Below are positions 10,001 to 16,736 of a stretch of DNA of 64,000 nucleotides, in pieces. The translations under genes were made by a program, and so were the position numbers. This DNA is from CAVSIP01 sp963728075 (lineage in GTDB: Bacteria; Actinomycetota; Actinomycetes; JAFAQI01; DASSKL01): the NCBI GenBank assembly GCA_963728075.1, contig CAVSIP010000005.1, positions 62,001-126,000 of the forward strand, read 5' to 3'. Every line of letters begins with the position of its first letter. The first letter of the stretch is position 1. The notes beneath the pieces were generated by a model. It worked only from the letters and a program-made list of their open reading frames with translations, did no database searches and was not told the DNA's origin.

Positions 10001-10540
10001 CTTCCGCAGCGCCTTCTCCTTGCGCTTGCGGTGCTTGAGGACGCCTGCAGCCTCCTCGATGAACCCGCGCCGGTCCTCCGGGGCGGCGTGGAGCACGGCG
10101 TCGAGCTGTCCCTGGCCGACGATGACGTGCATCTCGCGGCCGATGCCGGAGTCCGACAGCAGCTCCTGCACGTCGAGCAGCCGGCACGGGTTGCCGTTGA
10201 TCGCGTACTCCGACCCGCCGTTGCGGAACATCGTCCGGCTGATCGTCACCTCGGTGTAGTCGATCGGCAGGGCACCGTCGCTGTTGTCGATGGTGAGCAC
10301 GACTTCGGCCCGGCCGAGCGGTGGACGGCCGGCGGTGCCGGCGAAGATGACGTCCTCCATCTTCCCGCCGCGCAGCGACTTCGCGCCCTGCTCACCCATG
10401 ACCCAGGCGAGGGCGTCGACGACGTTGGACTTGCCGGAGCCGTTGGGGCCGACGACGCAGGTGATGCCCGGCTCGAACTTCAGCGTCGTCGACGACGCGA
10501 AGGACTTGAACCCCCGCAGGGTGAGGCTCTTCAGGTGCAC
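7001..10540 (-). CDS. smc: Chromosome segregation protein SMC
   Basis: Condensin ATPase of 1179 aa that organises and segregates chromosomes with ScpA/ScpB. The GTG start gives an N-terminus beginning HLKSLTLRGFKSFASST, the standard SMC opening, with Walker A GPNGSGKS (31-38). Long Ala/Glu/Arg-rich coiled coils flank a central hinge, and near the C-terminus come the ABC signature LSGGERSL and Walker B FYVLDEVEAALDD. The frame stays open another 570 bp upstream, but that extension has no family similarity and crosses the divergent small-gene region, so it was excluded. Confidence 0.96.
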   Translation of the reverse strand: MHLKSLTLRGFKSFASSTTLKFEPGITCVVGPNGSGKSNVVDALAWVMGEQGAKSLRGGKMEDVIFAGTAGRPPLGRAEVVLTIDNSDGALPIDYTEVTISRTMFRNGGSEYAINGNPCRLLDVQELLSDSGIGREMHVIVGQGQLDAVLHAAPEDRRGFIEEAAGVLKHRKRKEKALRKLDAMQANLTRVQDLTVELRRQLGPLGRQAEVARRAAVVQTDVRDARLRLLADDLAQMRDALAQEVADETEIRTRRARVESALAEAQQREAALEQAVAEQTPRVARAQDTWYRLSGLRERLRATGSVAAERARRLDESADERPAGRDPEDLEAEAARVRAEEAELAAALQRDRDALAAAVQQRQALEAQLAAEEQRLREVTRAVADRREGLARLAGQVGALRSRAAAAEAEIGRLAGAAEEARERARRAQADFAALEAEVAGLDEGEMGLDERYESASEALSTAEAALADLRDAEREAERERTALTARRDALALGLARKDGSSRLLAGDVAGVTGSLAGMLDVEAGWEAAVAVALGAAADALAVESVDAATSAIAVLRRDDGGRAGLVVGGGSYDGDAWPALPDGARYAIDLVRVPDRLRPALTRLLERVVAVSDLDAARGLAAAHPDLRVVTADGDLVSAHWAVGGSGAAPTLLEVQAAVDEAEAQLVEVTHRAERLRFEITGAQETVTAARAEAEAALAELHDSDARLAGVAERLGQYGAAARAAGAEADRLERARIDAEQARDRDLAGLAELEARLAAAEAAVDTDDDPSPAERDRFAEESSAARAAELDVRLAVRTGEERVRALSGRAEALLRAAAAERATRERAAAARERRRREATVGAAVLAGVQVALERLEVSLTRAAEERTAAEEARTACEAELATLRGSTRELAAELESLTASVHRDEVARAEQRLRIEAVETKVAEEYGLTAETLLEEYGPDVPVPPPADAPEGTEPAPYVRAEQEVRLKKAERDLAKLGKVNPLALEEFAALEERHKFLSEQLEDLKATRRDLLTVVKDVDERVEQVFRAAYEDTAREFEAVFSTLFPGGEGRLVLTDPTDMLTTGIEVEARPPGKKVKRLSLLSGGERSLTAIALLVAIFRARPSPFYVLDEVEAALDDRNLQRLVTLLAELRATSQLIIITHQKRTMEVADALYGVSMRGDGITQVISQRLREAEPA

Positions 10541-10617
10541 GGTCGGGTCGCTCCAAGGCGTCCGGTGGCGGCATGGCGCGGGGAAGTGACCCGACCCTAC
10601 CGGGCGCACCGCTGCGA

Positions 10618-10661
10618 TCGTGAGCAGAAGCGGGCAGTTTCCTGCGCGTGTCTGCTCACGA
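10618..10661. repeat. 44-bp intergenic palindrome
   Basis: Perfect 11-bp inverted arms TCGTGAGCAGA (10618-10628) and TCTGCTCACGA (10651-10661) enclose an inner GCAG/CTGC hairpin. It lies in the 205-bp gap upstream of smc, which otherwise holds only the terminator of the neighbouring small gene. No T-run follows and it is not next to a stop codon, so it resembles a dispersed palindromic element. Only one copy was seen in this window. Confidence 0.6.
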
Positions 10662-10689
10662 CCGGGGGTGACCGGGCCCGGGCATGCGA

Positions 10690-10713
10690 AAGGGGACGCC
10701 GAAGCGTCCCCTT
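10690..10713 (-). terminator. Intrinsic terminator of the small coiled-coil gene
   Basis: Perfect 10-bp stem, arms AAGGGGACGC and GCGTCCCCTT, with a TTCG loop on the minus strand, followed by TTT. It starts 33 bp after the stop of the gene ending at 10746. Confidence 0.75.
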
Positions 10714-10745
10714 GACAGCGAAGAAGCGCCCGCTGGGTGTGATCC

Positions 10746-10964
10746 CTAGGCGAGCGCCTCGGCAGTCTCCGGAAGCGAGTCCGGGACGGTGATGGACAGG
10801 ACGTCCTCATGCGCCTCGATGGCCTTCGCGAGCACCGCGTTGGCCTTGCGCAGGCGGGCGACCTCGTCCTCGAGCTCGGCCACCCGCCGGCGTACTCGCT
10901 GCAGCTCGGCGACCAGCCGAGCGTCCGCAGCGGGGCCGACGTGACCGAACAGGGCCTTGGCCAT
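10746..10964 (-). CDS. Small coiled-coil protein, function unknown
   Basis: 72-aa protein starting MAKALFGHVG. Residues about 18-50 form a heptad-rich stretch (LVAELQRVRRRVAELEDEVA) that predicts a coiled coil. The C-terminus is acidic (LPETAEALA). The ATG was chosen because GGAGG lies 10 bases upstream; an earlier in-frame start at 10997 has no such site. No catalytic motif or membrane segment is visible. It has its own terminator and lies immediately upstream of smc on the same strand. Confidence 0.7.
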   Translation of the reverse strand: MAKALFGHVGPAADARLVAELQRVRRRVAELEDEVARLRKANAVLAKAIEAHEDVLSITVPDSLPETAEALA

Positions 10965-11127
10965 GGCAGGAGTTCCTCCGCGCCGGGGAAGCGACACACG
11001 TCTTCGTGGTCACGCGCACGAGGCGTCCCCGAGCGGCGTACGCCAGGGGGCGATGTCGTGCGGTGCTTCGAGGATCGCACGGGGGCCGACGACGGGTCAA
11101 GAGTCGGGGTCACGGCCCGGTCTCAGA

Positions 11128-11146
11128 TTGAGCCCACCAGGCTCAA
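11128..11146. promoter_or_regulatory. Dyad in the divergent region before the lipoprotein gene
   Basis: Perfect inverted repeat TTGAGCC-CACCA-GGCTCAA, 7-bp arms with a 5-bp spacer. It lies in the 257-bp gap between the divergent coiled-coil and lipoprotein genes, about 75 bp before the latter. It could bind a dimeric regulator. Nothing else recognisable is in this gap. Confidence 0.35.
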
Positions 11147-11221
11147 GGTTGTCGTGGGTCGCCGGGCCGACGGTGGGTAAGCGAACGGTGAGAAGGTCCC
11201 GATACCTGCCGAGGAGCGTGC

Positions 11222-11476
11222 ATGACCGTCAAGCGCGGGCGCCGCAGCCGCGCCACCGTCGCCCTCACCGCCGCCACCGCCGTCGCGCTGACCGCGAGCC
11301 TGTCCGCGTGCGGGGAGCGGCACGACAAGAACGGCGACACCGCGCGGCCGGACGTGCACCAGACCCCGGGCCTGTCGACCGTCGAGCCCTCGGCGCACCC
11401 CAGCGCGCCGGTGACCGTCTCGCCCTACCCGTCGGCCACGGCGAGCTACAAGCGCGGTGACGCCCAGGAGACCTGA
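11222..11476 (+). CDS. Small putative lipoprotein
   Basis: 84-aa protein with a basic N-terminus (KRGRRSR), a hydrophobic run (about 11-26) and a lipobox LSAC, so Cys29 would be the lipidated residue after signal peptidase II cleavage. The mature part is short, polar and rich in Pro, Ser, Thr and His, with no known domain. GAGGAG lies just before the ATG. It converges on mutM with a gap of only 4 bp. Function unknown. Confidence 0.7.
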   Translation: MTVKRGRRSRATVALTAATAVALTASLSACGERHDKNGDTARPDVHQTPGLSTVEPSAHPSAPVTVSPYPSATASYKRGDAQET

Positions 11477-11480
11477 GCGC

Positions 11481-12338
11481 TCACCACCGGGCCCGGCGCG
11501 GCCGCGGCTGGCACCGCGGGCAGGTGTACGACGAGCGGTTCATGAACGCGTCCCGGCGCACCGGCGTGCCACAGCGCGGGCACGGCTCGTCCCGGCGACC
11601 GTAGACGGCGAGCTCACGGGAGAACCATCCGCTCTCCCCGTTGACCGACACGTACAGGCTGTCGAACGACGTGCCACCCGCACCCAGGGCGTCCTGCAGC
11701 ACTGCGCGCACCGCCTCCAGCAGCCGGGCGACCTCCGCCCGGGTCAGCGTCTCGGTCGGGCGGGCATAGTGCAGGCGGGCCCGCCACAGCGCCTCGTCGG
11801 CGTAGATGTTGCCGACGCCGCTGACCAGGGTCTGGTCGAGCAGCGCCCGCTTCACCCCGGTCCGCCGGGACCGCAGGGCGACGACGAACGCCTCGTCGTC
11901 GAAGGCCGGGTCGAGCGGGTCGCGCGCGATGTGGGCGATGCTCGCGGGCAGGTCTCGTCCACCGCCGGCGACCACCCACAGCCCGCCGAAGGTGCGCTGG
12001 TCGACGAACCGCAGCTCGTCCCCGGCGTCGGTGAAGGCGAACCGGACGCGCAGGTGCGCCTCGTCGGGGCTGCCGGCCGGCCGCACGAGCAGCTGCCCGC
12101 TCATCCCGAGGTGCGCCTGCAGCGCGTCACCGGAGTCCAGCGGAAGCCACAGGTACTTCCCGCGCCGGCAGGCCGCCTCCAGCCGCCGCCCGGTGAGCAG
12201 CGCGCGGAAGTCGCCCTCCCCCGCGGGGTGGCGGCGGACGGCTCGCGGGTGCAGCACGGTGACCGTCGCGACCGTCCGCCCGACGACGAGCGCGGCCAGG
12301 CCACGGCGGACGGTCTCGACCTCCGGCAGCTCCGGCAC
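11481..12338 (-). CDS. mutM: Formamidopyrimidine-DNA glycosylase
   Basis: Base-excision repair enzyme that removes 8-oxoguanine and formamidopyrimidines and nicks the abasic site. The 285-aa product begins (M)PELPEVETVRRGL; Pro2 is the catalytic nucleophile, Glu3 assists, and Lys61 in RRGKYLWL is the beta-elimination lysine. The C-terminal zinc finger is CPRCG...CPRCQ. The GTG start at 12338 was taken because the conserved PELPE motif follows it directly; the rnc stop is 1 bp away. rnc and fpg/mutM are neighbours in many actinobacteria. Confidence 0.96.
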   Translation of the reverse strand: MPELPEVETVRRGLAALVVGRTVATVTVLHPRAVRRHPAGEGDFRALLTGRRLEAACRRGKYLWLPLDSGDALQAHLGMSGQLLVRPAGSPDEAHLRVRFAFTDAGDELRFVDQRTFGGLWVVAGGGRDLPASIAHIARDPLDPAFDDEAFVVALRSRRTGVKRALLDQTLVSGVGNIYADEALWRARLHYARPTETLTRAEVARLLEAVRAVLQDALGAGGTSFDSLYVSVNGESGWFSRELAVYGRRDEPCPRCGTPVRRDAFMNRSSYTCPRCQPRPRRARW

Positions 12339-12339
12339 G

Positions 12340-13071
12340 TCAGGAGTCGGGGTCGTCGTCCGCCGTCGAGCGCAGCGAGGTCCAGGCGGCCTCGGCAGCC
12401 TGCTGCTCCGCCTCCTTCTTGCTCCGCCCCTCCCCGCTCCCGCGGTCCTCGCCGCGGAGGCGGACGGTGGCGCGGAAGGTCTTCGCGTGGTCGGGCCCGC
12501 TCTCGTCGATGGCGTACTCCGGTACGCCGAGCGAGCACTCGGCGGCGAGCTCCTGCAGCGAGGTCTTCCAGTCCAGCCCGGCTCCTCGCGACGCCGACTC
12601 CTCGAGCAACGCGTCGAACAGCCGGTGGACCACGTCGCGGGTGACCTCGAGGCCACGGTCCAGGTACACCGCGCCGATCACGGCCTCCAGCGTGTCGGCG
12701 AGGATCGAGGACTTGTCGCGCCCGCCGCTGGTCTCCTCCCCGCGGCCGAGCCGCAGGTACTCCCCGACACCCAGGTCGCGGGCGACGTCCGCGAGCGCAC
12801 GGGAGTTGACCACCGCGGCGCGCAGCTTGGCCAGCTGACCCTCGGGCAGGTCCGGGTGGCGACGGTAGAGCGCGTCGGTGATGACCAGGCCCAGCACGGC
12901 GTCGCCGAGGAACTCCAGCCGCTCGTTCGTCGGCAGGCCACCGTTCTCGTACGCGTACGACCGGTGCACCAGCGCCCGGTCGAGCAGATCGCCGTCCACG
13001 TGCGCTCCGAGACGCGTCACGAGATCCGCCAGCGGCAGCGCAACGGTCTCGGCGTCCTCCTCGACGCTCAC
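12340..13071 (-). CDS. rnc: Ribonuclease III
   Basis: Double-strand-specific endoribonuclease for rRNA and mRNA processing, 243 aa. The RNase III signature ERLEFLGDAVL (50-60) and the second catalytic segment DTLEAVIGAVYLD (126-138) are intact, and a double-stranded RNA-binding domain occupies about 165-235. The GTG start overlaps the acpP stop by 4 bp, and mutM follows after 1 bp, so acpP, rnc and mutM are very likely one transcript. Confidence 0.96.
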   Translation of the reverse strand: MSVEEDAETVALPLADLVTRLGAHVDGDLLDRALVHRSYAYENGGLPTNERLEFLGDAVLGLVITDALYRRHPDLPEGQLAKLRAAVVNSRALADVARDLGVGEYLRLGRGEETSGGRDKSSILADTLEAVIGAVYLDRGLEVTRDVVHRLFDALLEESASRGAGLDWKTSLQELAAECSLGVPEYAIDESGPDHAKTFRATVRLRGEDRGSGEGRSKKEAEQQAAEAAWTSLRSTADDDPDS

Positions 13072-13322
13072 AGCCGCGCCACCGCGTAGTCGACCGCGTC
13101 GCCGACGGTGCGCAGGCCGTCGAGGTCCTCGTCCGGGATGTGCACGCCGGGCGGCGCGAGCTCCCGCAGCCGCTCCTCGACGATCTCGACCATCTCGACG
13201 AGGGCCAGCGAGTCCGCCTCGAGCTCGGCGAACGTCGTGTCCCGGGTGACCGTGGCCGGGTCGACGCCCAGCACCCGGGTCAGGGCGTCCCGGACGAGAG
13301 CCAGCACGTCGGGGCGGCTCAC
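13068..13322 (-). CDS. acpP: Acyl carrier protein
   Basis: 84-aa carrier of fatty-acid intermediates. The phosphopantetheine attachment motif is DSL (37-39, Ser38) at the start of the recognition helix, in ELEADSLALVEM. It has a few more residues after helix II than E. coli AcpP. The GTG start overlaps the plsX stop by 4 bp. The plsX-acpP-rnc order is widely conserved and links acyl-phosphate formation to its carrier. Confidence 0.93.
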   Translation of the reverse strand: MSRPDVLALVRDALTRVLGVDPATVTRDTTFAELEADSLALVEMVEIVEERLRELAPPGVHIPDEDLDGLRTVGDAVDYAVARL

Positions 13323-14314
13323 GGCCCGTCCTCCGGGCGCGCGGACGGAGCCAGCCCGGCCGCCGTACGGCGGCGCTGCACGAGGCCGTCCAGCGCCGCT
13401 GCGGTTCGTCCCACCAGTCCCTCCGTCACCGCGTCGGCCGCCACCGCCACGCAGCATGCCACCCCGCTGGGTCCCGCGGCGCCGTGTCCGACCACGACCA
13501 CGCCGTCGACACCCAGCAGGACGGCGCCGCCGGCGTCCGCGGGTTCATGGGGGTCGCCCGCGACGGCACGCGTCTCCTCCAGTGCCTTGAGCAGCACGTT
13601 ACCGGTGAAGCCGTCCGCGACGACGACGTCCACGACACCGCCGCGGACCACCGCCCCGCCCTCGACGTTGCCGGCGAAGGTCAGCGGCAGGTCGGCGAGC
13701 AGCGGGTAGGCCTCCCGGCGCAGGGCGTCGCCCTTGCCGGGCTCCGACCCGAGGGAGAGCAGGCCGACGGTCGGCTCCGCCAGCCCCAGCCGGACCCGGG
13801 CGTACGCGACGCCGGCGAGGGCGAACTGCGCCAGCAGGTCCGGTGTGGCGTTCGCGTTCGCACCGACGTCCAGCAGCACCGTGCGTCCCTCGACACCGGG
13901 CACGACGACGGCCAGGGCGGGGCGGGTCACACCGGGCAGCCGGCCGAGCGTGAACAGCGCCGCCGCCATCGTCGCGCCGGTGGACCCCATGGAGACCACG
14001 GCGTCGACGGCGCCGTCACGCAGCAGCCGCGTCGCCACCCGCACCGTGGCGTCCCGCTTGCGCCGGACGGCGCGGGCGGGGTCCTCCGCCATCTCCACGA
14101 CCTGGGTCGCGGCCTCGACGCCCAGCCGGTGCGGGTCACCCCGGCCCCTCAGCAGGTCGGCCACCACGTCGGGCGGACCGACGAGCGTGACGTGCACGTC
14201 GGGACGCTCCTCGAGGGCCGCCAGCACGCCTTCGACGACGGCGCCCGGCGCGCGGTCGCCGCCGAGGAGGTCCACGGCGATCCGGACGGCCCGCTGACCG
14301 CCGGTGGAGTTCAC
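13319..14314 (-). CDS. plsX: Phosphate acyltransferase PlsX
   Basis: Makes acyl-phosphate from acyl-ACP for phospholipid synthesis. The 331-aa product contains RIAVDLLGGDRAPGAVV near the start, SMGSTGATMAAALF and ADGFTGNVLLKALEE, all PlsX-typical. The start is a GTG (14312-14314), about ten codons before RIAVD; the Val just before RIAVD is GTC, so it cannot be the start. No clear ribosome binding site is visible, and rpmF ends 7 bp upstream, so coupling to rpmF is likely. Confidence 0.94.
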   Translation of the reverse strand: MNSTGGQRAVRIAVDLLGGDRAPGAVVEGVLAALEERPDVHVTLVGPPDVVADLLRGRGDPHRLGVEAATQVVEMAEDPARAVRRKRDATVRVATRLLRDGAVDAVVSMGSTGATMAAALFTLGRLPGVTRPALAVVVPGVEGRTVLLDVGANANATPDLLAQFALAGVAYARVRLGLAEPTVGLLSLGSEPGKGDALRREAYPLLADLPLTFAGNVEGGAVVRGGVVDVVVADGFTGNVLLKALEETRAVAGDPHEPADAGGAVLLGVDGVVVVGHGAAGPSGVACCVAVAADAVTEGLVGRTAAALDGLVQRRRTAAGLAPSARPEDGP

Positions 14315-14321
14315 CGCAGGG

Positions 14322-14495
14322 TCAGACGGCGATGACCTGGCGGTCGTTGTAGGTGCCGCAGACGGAGCAGGCCACGTGGGGCAGCTTCGGCTGGCGGCAG
14401 CGCTTGCACGCGACGAGCGTGGGCGCAGCCGCCTTCCACTGGGAGCGGCGCGAGCGGGTGTTGCTGCGCGACATCCGGCGCTTGGGGACGGCCAC
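14322..14495 (-). CDS. rpmF: 50S ribosomal protein L32
   Basis: 57-aa ribosomal protein beginning AVPKRRMSRSNTRSRRSQW, the L32 signature. Four cysteines (30, 33, 43, 46) form a zinc ribbon, so this is the zinc-binding form. The GTG start lies 1 bp after the stop of the DUF177 gene, and the DUF177-rpmF-plsX order is conserved in many bacteria. Confidence 0.96.
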   Translation of the reverse strand: MAVPKRRMSRSNTRSRRSQWKAAAPTLVACKRCRQPKLPHVACSVCGTYNDRQVIAV

Positions 14496-14496
14496 G

Positions 14497-15066
14497 TCAG
14501 TTCTCCTGGTTCGTCTCGTCGGTGACAAGCGCGCCGAGGGCAGCCCAGCGCGGGTCGATCGTCTCGTGTGCGTGATCGGGGCCGGCCTCGGCGAGCGGCG
14601 TCCCGCAGGTGGGGCACAGGCCGGGACAGTCGTCGGCGCACAGCGGGGTCAGCGGAAGGGCGAGCACGACCGCGTCGCGGACGGTCTGCTCGAGGTCGAG
14701 CAGATCGCCCTGTAGCCGGGGGGACACCTCGTCCGCGTCGTGGTCGTCGTAGACGAACAGCTCCTGCAGGTCGACCTCGACCTCGTCCGTCACGGGCTCC
14801 AGGCACCGTCCGCACTCCCCGGTGAGCGGCGCGGTCGCCGTTCCGCTCACCAGGACACCCTCCATGACGGCTTCCAGTCGCAGGTCGAGCTCGACCGGCG
14901 CACCGACGGGCACGCCGATCACCTCGATGCCGAAGCCCTCCGGTGCCGGCGCGCTGCGCTGCAGCGTCCGCATCGAGCCCGGACGGCGACCCAGCTCGCG
15001 CGCGTCCACGACGAAGGGCGCGCGCGGGTCGAGCCGCTGCGCGCGCTGGTCGGACGGTGCAGACAT
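14497..15066 (-). CDS. YceD/DUF177 family protein
   Basis: 189-aa homologue of YceD, a family almost always encoded directly before rpmF and linked to 23S rRNA accumulation in some organisms. Cysteines occur as CGRC and as CADDCPGLCPTCG, the family's metal-binding-like pattern. ATG at 15066 is used; an in-frame GTG at 15078 with GAGAG upstream is an alternative. The exact molecular role is not known. Confidence 0.88.
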   Translation of the reverse strand: MSAPSDQRAQRLDPRAPFVVDARELGRRPGSMRTLQRSAPAPEGFGIEVIGVPVGAPVELDLRLEAVMEGVLVSGTATAPLTGECGRCLEPVTDEVEVDLQELFVYDDHDADEVSPRLQGDLLDLEQTVRDAVVLALPLTPLCADDCPGLCPTCGTPLAEAGPDHAHETIDPRWAALGALVTDETNQEN

Positions 15067-15153
15067 GGTCGTGGGCACGGTGCTCTCAACGAAAAGGAAC
15101 GGGGGCGTCGGCCCATGGTAGCGGGCGTCACCGCGCCCGCCCAACTCCCGAGA

Positions 15154-15642
15154 TCACCCGGGCAGCGGCTCCACGTCCTCCGCCTCAAGCGAGACGTCGT
15201 CCACACCGCGCAGCTTCGTCCGGCCACGCTCGACGGCGCGCAGCGTCTTGTGCAGGACCACCTCGAAGTTGGCCAGCTTGGTGTCGATGTAGTCGTCGAC
15301 GTCGGCCCGCAATCGCTCGGCCTGGGCGTGCGCCTCGTCGAGCACGCGGTCCGCCTCGGCCTTGGCCTCGCGGGCGACCGCGGTCTTCGAGACCAGCCGG
15401 GCGCTCTCCTCGCGGGCCTCCTCGATGATGCGGGCAGCCTCCAGGCGCCCCTCGTCCAGCACCGAGGAGCGGTCCTCGAGCAGGGACCGGGCGGCCGTCA
15501 CCTCGGCCGGGATCATCGCCCGCAGCTCGTCGAGCTGCTCGAGCAGCTCGCCGCGGTTGAGGATGCACGACGCCGACATGGGCATCGCCCGCGCACCCTC
15601 CACAGCCACGACGATCTCGTCCAGCTTCGCCTGCACGTCCAC
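15154..15642 (-). CDS. SepIVA-like DivIVA-family coiled-coil protein
   Basis: 162-aa protein, mostly coiled coil with Ala/Glu/Arg heptads, ending with YIDTKLANFEVVLHKTLRAVERGR. The opening (VEGARAMPMSASCILNRGELLEQLDELRA without its first residues) matches the start of mycobacterial SepIVA, and the gene lies between coaD and DUF177-rpmF-rnc, near where sepIVA lies. SepIVA is a septation factor in mycobacteria. This copy is much shorter because the long central coiled-coil repeats are absent. GTG at 15642 was chosen for its purine-rich upstream GAAGAAGAG and fit to homologues; 15687 is an alternative. Confidence 0.75.
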   Translation of the reverse strand: MDVQAKLDEIVVAVEGARAMPMSASCILNRGELLEQLDELRAMIPAEVTAARSLLEDRSSVLDEGRLEAARIIEEAREESARLVSKTAVAREAKAEADRVLDEAHAQAERLRADVDDYIDTKLANFEVVLHKTLRAVERGRTKLRGVDDVSLEAEDVEPLPG

Positions 15643-15692
15643 GGTGCGCTCTTCTTCCGCTGCGAGGGAACCCGGCGGCCGGGTCACGGCCG

Positions 15693-16187
15693 TCAGGTCG
15701 AGCCCGACCCCACGGACGGTACCCGCGCCTGCAGGCGGCGGAGGACCTCGTCCGGCACCTGACCCGAGACGTCTCCCCCGTACTGCGCGACCTGCTTGAC
15801 CAGGCTCGACGACAGGAAACTGTAGACCGGGTTGGTCGGCATGAACAACGTCTCCACACCGGCGAGGGTGTGGTTCATCTGCGCCATCTGCAGCTCGTAG
15901 TCGAAGTCGCTCACGGCACGCAGGCCCTTCACCACGACGTGGACGTCGCGGGACCGGCAGAAGTCGACCAGCAGCCCGTGGAAGCTCTCGACCGCGACGT
16001 TGCCACAGGACGCGGTGACCTCGCGGAGCATCTCGATCCGCTCCTCGACGGTGAACAGCCCACTCTTGTTGGGGTTCACCAGGACCGCCACGATCACCTC
16101 GTCATACAGGCCGCTGGCCCGGACGATGATGTCGAGGTGGCCGTTGGTCACCGGGTCGAAGGAGCCCGGGCAGACCGCACGAGTCAT
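15693..16187 (-). CDS. coaD: Pantetheine-phosphate adenylyltransferase
   Basis: Transfers AMP from ATP to 4'-phosphopantetheine in coenzyme A synthesis. The 164-aa protein shows the nucleotidyltransferase GSFDPVTNGHLDII segment (the TxGH motif appears as TNGH) and the conserved C-terminal YSFLSSSLVKQVA. ATG at 16187 sits directly before RAVCPGSFDPV and overlaps the rsmD stop by 4 bp (ATGA). Confidence 0.97.
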   Translation of the reverse strand: MTRAVCPGSFDPVTNGHLDIIVRASGLYDEVIVAVLVNPNKSGLFTVEERIEMLREVTASCGNVAVESFHGLLVDFCRSRDVHVVVKGLRAVSDFDYELQMAQMNHTLAGVETLFMPTNPVYSFLSSSLVKQVAQYGGDVSGQVPDEVLRRLQARVPSVGSGST

Positions 16188-16732
16188 GATCGGCGACCGT
16201 ACCAGAGGGTGCTGTCCCCGTAGCGGCGCGCCTTGAGCGCCTCGACCCCGGCCGGCCACGGGGGTGCCGCGTCGCGCGAGGCACGCTCGACGACGACGAC
16301 GGCCTCGGCGGCGAGCCAGCCCCCGGCCACCAGCGCGGCGAGCACGTCACCGACCGGGTCGGCGTAGGGGGGGTCGACGAAGACCACGTCGTACGGCGCG
16401 TCCGGCGGCGCGGCGAGCACCCGCTCCACCCGGTCCTGGCGCACCTCGGCGCCGGGCAGGCCGACCGCGCGGACGTTGCCGGTCAGGACCGCGGCGGCGC
16501 GGCCGTCGGCCTCGACGAGCAGGGCGTGGGCGGCGCCCCGGGACAGCGCCTCGAGCCCGACGGCACCGCTCCCGGCGTACAGGTCGGCCACGCGGCAGCC
16601 GGCCAGCGAGCCGCGCAGCGACTCCAGCGTCGAGAACAGCGCCTCCCGTGCCCGGTCGGTCGTCGGGCGGGTGCCCGAGGGAGGCACCTTCAGCCGCCGC
16701 CCCCCGGCGCTGCCGCCCACGATGCGTCCCAC
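16184..16732 (-). CDS. rsmD: 16S rRNA (guanine(966)-N(2))-methyltransferase RsmD
   Basis: 182-aa SAM-dependent methyltransferase that modifies G966 of 16S rRNA. It opens with RIVGGSAGGRRL, has the SAM-binding DLYAGSGAVGLEALSRGA and the N6/N2-methylase catalytic motif DPPY (in VVFVDPPYAD). It starts with GTG 4 bp after recG and overlaps coaD; rsmD-coaD is a conserved pair. Confidence 0.95.
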   Translation of the reverse strand: MGRIVGGSAGGRRLKVPPSGTRPTTDRAREALFSTLESLRGSLAGCRVADLYAGSGAVGLEALSRGAAHALLVEADGRAAAVLTGNVRAVGLPGAEVRQDRVERVLAAPPDAPYDVVFVDPPYADPVGDVLAALVAGGWLAAEAVVVVERASRDAAPPWPAGVEALKARRYGDSTLWYGRRS

Positions 16733-16736
16733 CGGC

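Noticed and set aside
10541..11113. Upstream extension of smc to 11113
   Set aside because: It would cover the small-gene region and a terminator, and SMC homologues begin at HLKSLTLRGFKSF.
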